Shown one piece after another: positions 50,024 through 58,817 of a stretch of DNA of 64,000 nucleotides. The notes beneath the pieces are model-generated. The model searched no databases. It saw only the letters and a program-made list of their open reading frames with translations, and was not told the origin of the DNA. Source of the DNA: [Pantoea] beijingensis (GTDB lineage Bacteria > Pseudomonadota > Gammaproteobacteria > Enterobacterales > Enterobacteriaceae). Numbering within the stretch: position 1 is the stretch's first letter; the number at the start of each line of letters is the position of its first letter. The DNA is taken from NCBI RefSeq assembly GCF_022647505.1, contig NZ_CP071409.1, forward strand, positions 2,852,001-2,916,000, in the 5' to 3' direction. The position numbers and the translations under genes are program-made.

Positions 50024-50895
50024 ATTTTCTCCTTACCTGCAGATAAAAATATACGGCGCCTTAATAAGCCACCGCAGGGCCCCACTAAAATTGAAATAAA
50101 AAATAAAATAGCCGCGCTAAGCACCACCGCAGGTCCTGCCGGCAGCGCGAGATAGAAAGAAGCAAAAAGTCCACAGCAGCTGGCGACGACCGCCAGTGTT
50201 ACTGCAGCGGCCAACATGCCAGGTAAGCGGATACTCCAGAAACGTGCGCTGGTTGCCGGTAACATCATCAGCCCAACGGACATGAGTGTGCCAAGTACCT
50301 GAAACCCGGCAACAAGGTTGACCACTACCAACATCAAAAAAATCGCATGCACCAGGGGAGAACTCCAGCGACTCTGCGTCAACAGAAACGAGGGATCAAA
50401 AGCGTCAATAACGAGTGGTCGATAGATCGCGGCCAGCATCACTACAGTCAATATGCTAATGCTACCGACAAGCAATATGGCGCTGTTATCCACCGCCAGT
50501 AACGATCCAAACAGCACATGAAGTAGATCGATACTGGAGCCGCGTAGTGAAACCAGCGTCACACCTAGCGCCAGTGAACCGAGATAAAAACCAGCAAAGC
50601 TGGCATCTTCACGCAACGGTGTAAATCGGCTCACGGCTCCGGAAAGTAATGCAACGGATAAACCCGCAATAAAGCCCCCTACGCCCATGGCTACAAGCGA
50701 TAACCCCGAAATCAAATAACCAATAGCTGCCCCTGGAAGAACCGCATGTGACAGCGCATCACCGACCAGACTCATCCTACGCAATAATAAAAAGACGCCG
50801 AGCGGAGTCGCGCTGATCGATAGCGCGATGCAGGCCATCAGGGCACGCCGCATGAAGCCAAACTCGATGAAGGGATGTAAGGCATCCAGTATCAT
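50020..50895 (-). CDS. Metal (probably zinc) ABC transporter permease
   Basis: This 291-residue ABC-3 family permease has about eight membrane helices, with family blocks GVFLLLRRMSLVGDALSHAV and MSVGLMMLPATSARFW. ATGA overlaps join it to both the ATPase gene (upstream) and the binding-protein gene (downstream), giving one tightly coupled operon. Confidence 0.93.
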   Translation of the reverse strand: MILDALHPFIEFGFMRRALMACIALSISATPLGVFLLLRRMSLVGDALSHAVLPGAAIGYLISGLSLVAMGVGGFIAGLSVALLSGAVSRFTPLREDASFAGFYLGSLALGVTLVSLRGSSIDLLHVLFGSLLAVDNSAILLVGSISILTVVMLAAIYRPLVIDAFDPSFLLTQSRWSSPLVHAIFLMLVVVNLVAGFQVLGTLMSVGLMMLPATSARFWSIRLPGMLAAAVTLAVVASCCGLFASFYLALPAGPAVVLSAAILFFISILVGPCGGLLRRRIFLSAGKEKI

Positions 50896-51578
50896 GGGGC
50901 CACCCGCTTCATGTGTACCCGTTGCAGCGTTTCAGACGCAAAGGAGTTAGACCAATACGCTTGATTTCCTTGTAAATATAACCTATCCGGAAACCAGTTA
51001 TCGGCCAGTGCGCTGTCATGCAGAACAACAATCAATGTACAACCTTGCCGGTGCCGTTCAGACAGCAGTTGCAACAATAACGCGGTAGTCTGGCTATCAA
51101 CCCCGGTAAAGGGTTCATCAAGGAGGAGTAAAGAGGCTCGCTGCATAAGCAGACGAGCAAAAAGCACACGCTGCAACTGACCACCGGATAACGTACCCGG
51201 CTGTGCACCAGCAAAATCAACCATGTTTACTTTCTGCAAATTTTGCATAATTTCGGCGCGTAACTGGTGACCTATACCACCAAACCAGCGGCAGCGCTGC
51301 CAGCATCCCATTGCGACCAGATCAAATACCGTTGCCGGAAATTGCCGTTCTATTTCCGTTTGCTGCGGTAACCAGGCCACCTCCGCGCGCGGAACAGATA
51401 TGCGAACAGAGCCTGCTACGGGCGGTAACAATCCGGCAAAGGTTTTCAGTAACGTCGATTTACCTGAGCCATTAGCTCCCATCAATGCAGTCATTGACCC
51501 ACGCGTGAAATGGCCGTTAACCGCAGGAGTAACCGCGGCATGCCTGTAACCCGCCAGCAAATTTTCCATTACGATCAT
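50892..51578 (-). CDS. Metal (probably zinc) ABC transporter ATP-binding protein
   Basis: The 228-residue ATPase carries Walker A GANGSGKST, the Q-loop WLPQQTE, signature LSGGQLQRV and Walker B LLLDEPFTGVD. The start at 51578 was chosen because this ATG overlaps the TGA of the microprotein gene (ATGA). ATG codons at 51593 and 51569 are alternatives. Confidence 0.92.
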   Translation of the reverse strand: MIVMENLLAGYRHAAVTPAVNGHFTRGSMTALMGANGSGKSTLLKTFAGLLPPVAGSVRISVPRAEVAWLPQQTEIERQFPATVFDLVAMGCWQRCRWFGGIGHQLRAEIMQNLQKVNMVDFAGAQPGTLSGGQLQRVLFARLLMQRASLLLLDEPFTGVDSQTTALLLQLLSERHRQGCTLIVVLHDSALADNWFPDRLYLQGNQAYWSNSFASETLQRVHMKRVAP

Positions 51579-51706
51579 AACGAAATAGCCCACCAGACCC
51601 CGATAGCAAGCAGCAGTATGAGTACAGCGCTCAACGCTATTCTCTGTCCGGCCGAGAGTGTAAAAAGCGTATGTCCGGATGTTAAAAAAGGAAGCATAAT
51701 CACCAT
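51575..51706 (-). CDS. 43-residue membrane microprotein heading the zinc ABC operon
   Basis: The minus frame MVIMLPFLTSGHTLFTLSAG continues into one hydrophobic helix (IALSAVLILLLAIGVWWAISL). Its TGA overlaps the ATPase ATG in ATGA, the same spacing as between the other operon genes. This supports it as a real first cistron. No clear ribosome-binding site precedes ATG 51706 or ATG 51697. No family recognised; an accessory role at the permease is inference. Confidence 0.6.
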   Translation of the reverse strand: MVIMLPFLTSGHTLFTLSAGQRIALSAVLILLLAIGVWWAISL

Positions 51707-51709
51707 CAG

Positions 51710-51740
51710 ATTATAATATGTTATAACATAACAATTGTTA
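51710..51740 (-). promoter_or_regulatory. Predicted Zur operator and -10 box of the metal ABC operon
   Basis: The dyad at 51718-51737 is identical over 20 bp to the one before rpmE2 and contains TGTTATAACATAACA. On the minus strand a perfect TATAAT (51715-51710) adjoins it, only 3 nt before ATG 51706. Zinc-loaded Zur would block this promoter. Confidence 0.78.
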
Positions 51741-52121
51741 TACGCTTTCCTGTACGCCATTGCGAGGATTAATGTTGCTAACTTTGGTAAAATGCCCGGA
51801 AGCTTGGTTTGTTATCTCGTCTAAACATGATTCGTAATGCGGCTACAACGTGATAGTGCTACCGCTATCATACTGCGCGCATAATGAACGATGTGATCCA
51901 TAGCGCGAATAGCGTCAGCCGAACGGTAAACTTGCGCTTAATCAGGTTGGTATATAAGAAAAATTGTTCTGCAAGCTATAGACTATCGCAGCAACTCAAA
52001 AAGCAGACTAGAATAAAATCAGGTAAATCATTAAGCTGGTTAAACGCACTTTTATAGCACTTGCTTTAGCATTAAGTAGCAACAAAATGTCTATAAGCAA
52101 TGTTAAACTTTTGAGGATAAA
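51741..52121. other. Intergenic region between the zinc island and an unrecognised gene
   Basis: AT-rich sequence without a supported gene. It separates two divergent transcription units and probably marks the boundary of the inserted zinc island relative to the E. coli acrB-tomB order. Confidence 0.4.
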
Positions 52122-52475
52122 ATGCGCATTTCAATTGAATGTGACTATTTGACTGTTGAAATAAATCAGCCACAATTACAAGAAATAATCCAACAGAATA
52201 TTCCCAAAATAGAGGATGCATTAACCGGAGATTTGAGCTGGTATTCTCAAAATGCACGATTAGTTCCTGACTCGATAAAAATACTTTTAATAGAACCTTT
52301 AGGAAAATTGCGTTATAAAATGCATTACAACTTTCGTTGGAACATATTCAATGCTTGTTTAGATATTGACGCCACGGATACGGCCACAGAAAGTGTGGAA
52401 TTCGAGGTGGTTCCCGGTGCCCTGGTCTTTGACTTCACGGACAATGCGCACCCCGATACCGCGGATGAATTGTAA
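52122..52475 (+). CDS. Unrecognised AT-rich hypothetical protein
   Basis: The 117-residue frame starts MRISIECDYLTVEINQPQ behind a good GAGGAT ribosome-binding site. It alternates charged and aromatic residues, has no signal peptide or membrane helix, and ends in an acidic tail (TDNAHPDTADEL). A central aromatic stretch LRYKMHYNFRWNIF stands out. Base composition is clearly more AT-rich than its neighbours, suggesting lateral transfer. I do not recognise a family. It lies alone between the zinc island and tomB-hha. Confidence 0.6.
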   Translation: MRISIECDYLTVEINQPQLQEIIQQNIPKIEDALTGDLSWYSQNARLVPDSIKILLIEPLGKLRYKMHYNFRWNIFNACLDIDATDTATESVEFEVVPGALVFDFTDNAHPDTADEL

Positions 52476-52876
52476 TTTTTGGTAATTGCCTCACGCATTA
52501 TTAATTAAATTACGTTATATTCATAAAGTCCGTTAAATAAATTATTTATTTATATACCCGAAATAAATCGAGTTGAACCAAAGCGTCAAAGAGGCAAATC
52601 CCGATGAACTTACAGAGTGATTCGGATATGTGAGTGAAGCCAACGCATATGTAGCCTGGAGTACGGCAACGATACGCTCTACATATTTGCGTTACAAGGC
52701 AGGAGCACGTTCAGGCATCTCCGCTAACTGACTCAAGTTGGTTGTCAGAGCGACCGAGCAAAGCCAACAAACCTGCAGCTTGAAATATGACGAGTATAAT
52801 CGCTTCCAGGTTGCATTATCTTTCTGCTTAGCCCATTAACTACTGGCTTGTATCGCTCGCTATGGAGGGGAAACAG
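52476..52876. other. Upstream region of tomB
   Basis: About 400 bp with no gene seen; it should contain the tomB-hha promoter. The first 90 bp are very AT-rich. Confidence 0.4.
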
Positions 52877-53257
52877 ATGGACGAATATTCACCGAAAAGG
52901 CATGATATTGCCCAATTGAAATTCCTGTGTGAAAATCTGTATGACGAAAGCATGACGACCCTCGGGGATAGTCATCACGGATGGGTGAACGATCCGACTT
53001 CTGCAATCAACCTGCAACTGAACGAACTGATTGAACATATCGCCTCATTCACCATGAATTACAAAATCAAACACGTTGAAGATAGTGACCTGATTGGCCA
53101 AATCGATGAGTACCTTGACGATACTTTTATGTTGTTTAGCAATTACGGTATTAATGCTCAAGATCTCAATCGTTGGCAAAAATCAGCAAAACGTCTTTTT
53201 AACATTTTTGCTGAAGAGTGTGCTCTTCTACCGTTGCAACCGAGCCATTCGTTTTAG
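52877..53257 (+). CDS. tomB: Hha toxicity modulator TomB
   Basis: From ATG 52877 (behind GGAGGGG) the protein has 126 residues, starts [20 protein letters not shown] and is acidic, as in E. coli TomB/YbaJ. TomB antagonises Hha and affects biofilm formation. hha follows 29 bp later. Confidence 0.95.
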   Translation: MDEYSPKRHDIAQLKFLCENLYDESMTTLGDSHHGWVNDPTSAINLQLNELIEHIASFTMNYKIKHVEDSDLIGQIDEYLDDTFMLFSNYGINAQDLNRWQKSAKRLFNIFAEECALLPLQPSHSF

Positions 53258-53286
53258 CAACCCTTTATTTTTATTACGGTTTAACA

Positions 53287-53505
53287 ATGACTGACAAGAC
53301 TCTTACTAAAACTGATTATCTAATGCGCTTAAGACGTTGTCGCTCGATTGACACGCTTGAACGAGTGATTGAAAAAAATAAATATGAATTATCTGATGAT
53401 GAATTAGAAGTATTCAATTCCGCAGCGGACCACCGTCTGGCTGAGCTAACAATGAATAAACTCTATGACAAAGTCCCCGTTTCCGTATGGAAATATGTTC
53501 GCTAG
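53287..53505 (+). CDS. hha: Haemolysin expression modulator Hha
   Basis: The 72-residue protein [20 protein letters not shown]...[11 protein letters not shown] is the H-NS-binding co-regulator Hha, at its usual length. It modulates silencing of horizontally acquired genes. The ATG at 53287 was preferred to an upstream in-frame ATG inside tomB. Confidence 0.96.
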   Translation: MTDKTLTKTDYLMRLRRCRSIDTLERVIEKNKYELSDDELEVFNSAADHRLAELTMNKLYDKVPVSVWKYVR

Positions 53506-53961
53506 AACAATCTATAGACAAAATCACTGGAATAACATAAAGGCAGAACGATAAACCGGCTTACCGTTTTGAATAGCGCTCGCGCTGGCCCACAAACTTA
53601 CCATTCCGATCAACCGTTCAGGAAAGTGATGCGGATGATAGGATAGTACCCTGTAGCACCGATGCATCTTCAGGCAGGATGGAATCTGCATCAACTCATT
53701 GAAACTGCATCACGCCAGCCAGTGAATATTTCTGACGCCTAAGTCAGGATGTTCCTATGCCCGGCAATCGCCGGTTCACTATGAAACATGCCTCTTCATT
53801 CATCACGCCATGACCATTGCAACGCCTTCTCAGAGGTACCGATATCCAGATGCATGACTGATACAGGCATATTCACTACAGCCCAATGCCGTTGACGGGA
53901 AATAACGCGCAGAAATAAAGATAATATAAATTGGCGTATTGCAAAGGAGAACTAGCTGAAT
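53506..53961. other. hha-ffs intergenic region, no gene seen
   Basis: About 456 bp without a supported coding frame. A short hairpin (CCGGCAATCGCCGG near 53761) occurs. The DNA is of mixed composition and may be remnant sequence. Confidence 0.4.
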
Positions 53962-54075
53962 TGGTGGGGCCCCTGCCAGCCACATCCCGGCACACGCGTC
54001 ACCTGCTGCGGCTGCTTCCTTCCGGACCTGACCGAGTTCACAAGTTAGCGTTGCGGGAGAACCAACAGGGCCCCC
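53962..54075 (-). ncRNA. ffs: 4.5S RNA of the signal recognition particle
   Basis: The minus strand from 54075 reads GGGGGCCCTGTTGGTTCTCC and ends in GGCAGGGGCCCCACC, so the two ends pair into the long SRP hairpin. The apical Ffh-binding region GGTCAGGTCCGGAAGGAAGC is identical to E. coli. Length about 114 nt. With Ffh it targets membrane proteins. Confidence 0.96.
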
Positions 54076-54106
54076 ATTGAACGGCTCCGACTTACAGAGC
54101 GCAGGC

Positions 54107-54135
54107 ATTATCAATGATGCCCTGGTCAATTGCAA
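54107..54135 (-). promoter_or_regulatory. Candidate promoter of ffs
   Basis: Minus-strand TTGCAA (54135-54130) and GATAAT (54112-54107) are 17 bp apart, about 25-30 nt upstream of the mature RNA end once a precursor leader is allowed for. Confidence 0.55.
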
Positions 54136-54330
54136 GCAAACCCCTGATGACCGTTGTTTTCTTGAACAGGGATCGTAATGAATTGGAATGACTATGCGGC
54201 ATGTCATGCCTGTTGCTTGCCCGTCATTCTGAATAAATTACATAACGGCGAGCCGAATCGGTTCCGATCGCAGCAAGTACGGGCTTACACTTCGGTGGTG
54301 ATAACTGATAAATCGGTCAGGATAAATAGC

Positions 54331-54642
54331 ATGTACCAAAATGACTCTTTCCAGCAGCGCGTTTATCATATCGTAGCTGCAATCCCCTATGGCTGCGTAA
54401 CCACATACGGCGATGTCGCACGCCTTGCTGGCGCACCACGTGCAGCTCGACAGGTTGGTGGCGTTTTAAAACGCTTACCCGCAGGCAGCCACTTACCCTG
54501 GCATCGGGTGATCAATCGAATGGGGGAGATTTCACTTTCCGGCGATGGCTTGAGTCGCCAGCGTAGCGCATTAGAAAAAGAAGGGATTGAGGTCAGCAGC
54601 CAAGGGAAGATTTCCCTGCAGCGTTACCGCTGGCAGCTATAA
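54331..54642 (+). CDS. ybaZ: Alkyltransferase-like protein (Atl)
   Basis: The 103-residue protein resembles the DNA-binding domain of O6-alkylguanine alkyltransferase. The reactive-cysteine motif PCHRV is PWHRV here, so it cannot transfer alkyl groups. Atl proteins bind O6-alkylguanine and direct it to nucleotide excision repair. The helix-turn-helix part reads TTYGDVARLAGAPRAARQVG. Start 54331 follows AGGATAAATAGC. Confidence 0.94.
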   Translation: MYQNDSFQQRVYHIVAAIPYGCVTTYGDVARLAGAPRAARQVGGVLKRLPAGSHLPWHRVINRMGEISLSGDGLSRQRSALEKEGIEVSSQGKISLQRYRWQL

Positions 54643-54681
54643 TATGCCCTTTCAGCGGACCACATATTCGCGTTGAAAAGA

Positions 54682-54704
54682 GGGACGGGGTTTCGCCCCA
54701 TCCC
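54682..54704. terminator. Hairpin between convergent ybaZ and ybaY
   Basis: GGGA-C-GGGG and CCCC-A-TCCC pair around TTTCG. A T-rich tail follows on the minus strand only. Confidence 0.4.
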
Positions 54705-54741
54705 ACGCGGTTATCATAATCAGTGCCTGAACCAACGTTAA

Positions 54742-55299
54742 TTACATATTTTCAGGAGCAGGTACCGACGATGATGGTGTTATCTGCGTCGGTGACGTCG
54801 ATGGAACCGCGGTCGCCGCGCCGTTCTGGGTTGGCATCGCAACGGAAGGGACCGGTACCAGCGTCAGATCGATTTTTGTTCCCCCGCCGTTAATAACGGG
54901 CTGGACGGTATCGGTAATAAACGCCATTTTACCATCAATGGTAATAGCCGCACTCAGCAATATGCGTGCATTTGGCTGGATATCCGCCGGGTTAAATGGC
55001 AGAACAAATCGGAATGGCGACTGTTTACCCTCAGTCCGCGCAACACGCTGCGAAAGAACCTTTGAAGGTGCATCGGCCAGTGAAGCATCGGAAAGGGTCA
55101 CGGTCAGGACCGCATCAGGCGGTAGCGCAATACGCTGAAGAATATAGACAGATCCGCTCACATTTGGCTGAGCAATAACCGCTTGCTGCCCTGCCCCATT
55201 CGCACCCAACGCTGGCGTCTGAATATCATGCCCCTGATCCGCACAACCTGAAATTGCGAGCGCCAGGGCTGCACCGCTCATTACTTGCCAAAGTTTCAT
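54742..55299 (-). CDS. ybaY: YbaY-family outer-membrane lipoprotein
   Basis: From ATG 55299 the protein has 185 residues. A signal peptide with lipobox LAISGC leads into a beta-rich domain (VSGSVYILQRIALPPDAVLT, then LTVTLSDASLADAPSK). A Pro/Ser/Thr/Ala-rich tail follows. E. coli YbaY has the same layout and position between ybaZ and tesB. Function unproven. Confidence 0.93.
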   Translation of the reverse strand: MKLWQVMSGAALALAISGCADQGHDIQTPALGANGAGQQAVIAQPNVSGSVYILQRIALPPDAVLTVTLSDASLADAPSKVLSQRVARTEGKQSPFRFVLPFNPADIQPNARILLSAAITIDGKMAFITDTVQPVINGGGTKIDLTLVPVPSVAMPTQNGAATAVPSTSPTQITPSSSVPAPENM

Positions 55300-55471
55300 T
55301 GATTTATTCTCCTTATGATCAATGTTATTACCGGTCAAAATGCCACCGGAGAGAGCACTTAGAAACAGCTGCATTCGATTAATTCTGGCACAAATTCGAT
55401 ATTTTTTCCTGATAGTGACATTTACTGTTCGTATTTTCGTAAAAAATCGCCGCCGCCCGTTTTTTCCTGCA

Positions 55472-56404
55472 TTAATTGTGTGCAGGAAAATCAGGTGCGT
55501 CGATTTGCAATTCGCTGGCAAGAAATTGCAAAATGGCATCTACTTTAGGCAGTAATTGCCTGCCTACTGGCCATATCAGGTTAAGCGGCAAGCCAACGGT
55601 TGTTAGCATTGGCAAAATCTGCACCAATTCGCCACATCTGATTTCATCGCGTACCAGCCAGGTCGCTAGCTGTGCAATACCGCAGCCCGCCTTGACCGCG
55701 GCAACTTGGGCTTCAGCATGACCAGCGATAATTCGCCCTTCCATTGTCCTCCGTTCGACGATTCCTGCATCATGTGCAATCAGCCACGGGCTTGAAGAAC
55801 CATCGGCTTTACCGTAGAGCACTGCGTCATGTTGCAGCAGTTCCGCCGGAGAAGCAGGGATACCGTGATGTGCCAGGTAGTCCGGCGAAGCGCAGAAAAT
55901 CAGGCGTTCATGGCCTAAGTGGCGATGCCCGATAGCGGCAGGCCAGTGGTCCGGTCCCCCGATACGCACCGCAAGATCAATACCTTCGTCCAATAAGTCA
56001 GCAAAGCGATCGGTGAACGAGACGTGCGGACGAAGATGCGGGTACTGCGGCATCAATTGCAACACCAACGGCCATACTCGTAGGCGACCAAAGGTTGCGG
56101 GTAGGTCCAGTCTCAGACGGCCCACGGGTTCGCTACGCTGTACAGCAAGTACCGCCTCCGCTTCTTCCAGATCGGTGAGAACGCGGACGCAGGTACGATA
56201 AAATGCAGCCCCCGCATCCGTCAGAGCGAGTCGGCGAGTGGTTCGCTCAAACAAACGCGTGCCAAGCCGTTCTTCCAGCCGCGCTACGCTCTTACTAACA
56301 GCAGAACTGGTCAGGTGCAGAAGTTCCGCCGCTGCGGTAAAACTGCCTGCGTCTGCGGTTGCCACAAATGTTTCGATCCCCTTGAGCCGTTCAGTGGAAA
56401 CCAT
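55472..56404 (-). CDS. LysR-family transcriptional regulator, neighbour of MFS exporter
   Basis: The 310-residue protein has the helix-turn-helix GSFTAAAELLHLTSSAVSKS and a LysR effector domain of the DsdC/AaeR-like subgroup. It is divergent from the MFS gene at 56491; the gap holds a pair of direct repeats (56420-56438 and 56461-56479) likely bound by it. Not part of the E. coli ybaY-tesB order. Confidence 0.88.
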   Translation of the reverse strand: MVSTERLKGIETFVATADAGSFTAAAELLHLTSSAVSKSVARLEERLGTRLFERTTRRLALTDAGAAFYRTCVRVLTDLEEAEAVLAVQRSEPVGRLRLDLPATFGRLRVWPLVLQLMPQYPHLRPHVSFTDRFADLLDEGIDLAVRIGGPDHWPAAIGHRHLGHERLIFCASPDYLAHHGIPASPAELLQHDAVLYGKADGSSSPWLIAHDAGIVERRTMEGRIIAGHAEAQVAAVKAGCGIAQLATWLVRDEIRCGELVQILPMLTTVGLPLNLIWPVGRQLLPKVDAILQFLASELQIDAPDFPAHN

Positions 56405-56419
56405 GCCCCCCCTAATTAG

Positions 56420-56479
56420 AGAAATTAAATCATCAATATTGATAAAATATATCCGGGATAAGAAATTAAATCCTCAATA
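56420..56479. promoter_or_regulatory. Direct repeats in the LysR/MFS divergent promoter
   Basis: AGAAATTAAATCATCAATA (56420-56438) recurs with one mismatch as AGAAATTAAATCCTCAATA (56461-56479). The start-to-start distance is 41 bp, close to four helical turns, so both copies face the same side of the DNA. A dyad ATCAATATTGAT overlaps the first copy. Confidence 0.6.
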
Positions 56480-56490
56480 AGATAGAGGAA

Positions 56491-57717
56491 ATGAACTTAT
56501 GCCCGAGATTGTCCATGTCTTATTTTTCTGTATCTGATGGTGTATCCCGTACGTCTGGTCGTCTTGCCATCGTCATTCTCGCCATGGCGGCTTTCGTCAT
56601 CGTTACCACTGAATATCTGATCGTCGGGCTATTGCCCGCACTGGCGCGCGATCTTAAGATTTCTATTTCTGCCGCCGGGCAACTCGTGACCCTATTTGCT
56701 TTCACGGTAATGCTATTTGGCCCGTTTTTAACTGCGCTGTTGTCTCACATTGAGCGTAAGAGGCTGTTCATAGCCATCCTGCTGATTTTTACTGCGTCCA
56801 ATGTCCTTGCGGCACTCGCATCAAACATCTGGGTGCTGGCGATAGCGCGTTTCATTCCGGCGTTGGTTCTGCCGGTATTCTGGGGGACAGCCAGCGAAAC
56901 AGCCGGAGAATTAGTCGGACCACAACGCGCTGGTCAGGCGGTATCACAGGTTTATCTCGGGATTTCTGCCGCCCTGCTATTTGGTATTCCACTGGGAACG
57001 CTGGCTGCGGATGCCATCGGCTGGCGCGGAACTTTCTGGATACTCGCCGGGTTGTCTCTGGCAATGGCTGTAGCGCTGCTGGTCTTTATGCCAACCATCG
57101 CACGACCTCAGCGGTTACGCCTGACCGAGCAGACGCGCATCCTTAAAGATCCACGTTTTGTCGTCAATGTTCTGCTGTCCGTGGTGGTATTTACTGCGAT
57201 GTTCACCGCCTACACTTATCTGGCTGACATATTGGAGCGCATCGCTCATGTAGCGTCGTCACGGGTCGGATGGTGGCTTATGGGATTTGGGGCCATTGGC
57301 TTGGTTGGCAACGGGTTAGGTGGACGCTTCGTCGATCGCAGCCCACTTGGTGCTACCGCCGCGTTTTCACTTGTGTTAAGCGTCGGCATGGCGGCCAGCG
57401 TCCCCCTGTCAGGTTCGCCGGTATTACTGGCCATCGCACTGGCGCTGTGGGGTATCGCCTATACCGCGTTGTTTCCTGTCTGCCAGGTTCGCGTCATGAG
57501 ATCCGCCTCACAGGCGCAAGCACTCGCAGGTACCCTGAATGTGTCGGCGGCTAATGCGGGTACAGGGCTGGGTGCCATTATCGGTGGATGGGCGATCCCG
57601 CACTGGGGGCTGGGGGCCATCGGTCACGTTGCCGCCAGCATTGCGGTTGTGGCAATTCTGCTCGTGATTTGGATAGCACATATGCGTCATTCCCCCTCAG
57701 GGACTATGATTAATTGA
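56491..57717 (+). CDS. MFS exporter of the DHA1 (AraJ/YdhP-like) group
   Basis: The protein (408 residues from ATG 56491, or 400 from ATG 56515) has twelve predicted membrane helices. DHA1 motif C-like sequence occurs in helix 5, and the conserved start is VTTEYLIVGLLPALARDLKIS. AGAGGA lies almost against the first ATG, so the true start is uncertain. Likely substrates are sugars or drugs; none can be named. Confidence 0.85.
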   Translation: MNLCPRLSMSYFSVSDGVSRTSGRLAIVILAMAAFVIVTTEYLIVGLLPALARDLKISISAAGQLVTLFAFTVMLFGPFLTALLSHIERKRLFIAILLIFTASNVLAALASNIWVLAIARFIPALVLPVFWGTASETAGELVGPQRAGQAVSQVYLGISAALLFGIPLGTLAADAIGWRGTFWILAGLSLAMAVALLVFMPTIARPQRLRLTEQTRILKDPRFVVNVLLSVVVFTAMFTAYTYLADILERIAHVASSRVGWWLMGFGAIGLVGNGLGGRFVDRSPLGATAAFSLVLSVGMAASVPLSGSPVLLAIALALWGIAYTALFPVCQVRVMRSASQAQALAGTLNVSAANAGTGLGAIIGGWAIPHWGLGAIGHVAASIAVVAILLVIWIAHMRHSPSGTMIN

Positions 57718-57806
57718 GAAAAGCATCGCAACCTTTGTTGTTAGAGTTGACGTTAACTGGTCGGATCTCGCAAACTAATTGCTGAATCAACTCTGAGGAT
57801 ATTGCT

Positions 57807-58667
57807 ATGAGCCAGGCGTTACAAAACCTGTTGAACTTACTCAATCTGGAAAAAATAGAAGAAGGCCTGTACCGTGGGCAGAGTGAAGATCTCGGGTTCC
57901 GCCAGGTTTTCGGTGGTCAAGTGGTCGGGCAAGCGTTATACGCCGCTAAGCAAACGGTCGCGCAAGAGCGGATTATTCACTCCTTCCATAGCTATTTTTT
58001 ACGTCCCGGGGACAGCCAGAAAGCCATTATCTATGACGTTGAAACACTGCGTGATGGCAACAGCTTTAGCGCGCGTCGTGTCAGCGCGGTGCAGAACGGC
58101 CAACCTATTTTTTACATGACAGCCTCATTTCAGGCACCAGAAAAGGGCTTTGAACATCAAAAAACAATGCCTGATGTGCCGGGCCCTGAAGCGCTTCCAT
58201 CCGAAATGGATATTGCTAAACAATTGGCATCCTATATTCCGGAACAAGCTCGTGAAAAATTTCTTGCGGAAAAACCATTAGAAATCCGTCCAGTTAAATT
58301 CCATAACCCACTAAAAGGTCAAATCGCTGAACCCACACGCCAGGTATGGATCCGTGCTAACGGTAAAATGCCCGCGGATCAAAGTATCCAGCAATTTATC
58401 CTGGGGTACGCGTCTGATTTTAATCTGCTGCCGGTGGCATTACAGCCGCACGGGAAAGGCTTTCTCGAACCGGGTATACAGGTAGCGACCATCGATCACT
58501 CAATGTGGTTTCACCGCCCCTTCGATTTAAATCAATGGCTGTTGTATAGCGTAGAAAGCACATCGGCCTCAAGCGCTCGCGGCTTTGTCCGGGGGGAAAT
58601 GTATAATCAGGATGGCATACTGGTGGCATCTACCGTTCAGGAAGGCGTTATGCGACAACGCGGCTAG
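57807..58667 (+). CDS. tesB: Acyl-CoA thioesterase II
   Basis: TesB (286 residues, as in E. coli) hydrolyses medium and long acyl-CoA. It is a double hot-dog protein: first repeat [17 protein letters not shown], second repeat [13 protein letters not shown] with [16 protein letters not shown]. The catalytic Asp/Gln/Thr triad positions lie in the second half. A terminator follows. Confidence 0.96.
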   Translation: MSQALQNLLNLLNLEKIEEGLYRGQSEDLGFRQVFGGQVVGQALYAAKQTVAQERIIHSFHSYFLRPGDSQKAIIYDVETLRDGNSFSARRVSAVQNGQPIFYMTASFQAPEKGFEHQKTMPDVPGPEALPSEMDIAKQLASYIPEQAREKFLAEKPLEIRPVKFHNPLKGQIAEPTRQVWIRANGKMPADQSIQQFILGYASDFNLLPVALQPHGKGFLEPGIQVATIDHSMWFHRPFDLNQWLLYSVESTSASSARGFVRGEMYNQDGILVASTVQEGVMRQRG

Positions 58668-58682
58668 TTATCATCCTGGATA

Positions 58683-58714
58683 AAAAAGGGGATATCTGAT
58701 GATATCCCCTTTTT
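58683..58714. terminator. Bidirectional terminator between tesB and amtB
   Basis: GGGGATATC (58688-58696), loop TGAT, GATATCCCC (58701-58709), flanked by A5 and T5 that extend the stem. Confidence 0.88.
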
Positions 58715-58817
58715 GATTCGTTTTTTATTTTTAGCGCACTGCTCTTCTCAGAGTTCAACCATAACGTTGCATCATACCTGGCGACGCACTGCGGCTGCAC
58801 GCAGGAAGAGGAATCTA

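Noticed and set aside
54178..54330. N-terminal extension of the alkyltransferase-like protein
   Set aside because: The extension is not part of the family, and ATG 54331 has its own AGGA ribosome-binding site and gives the normal length.
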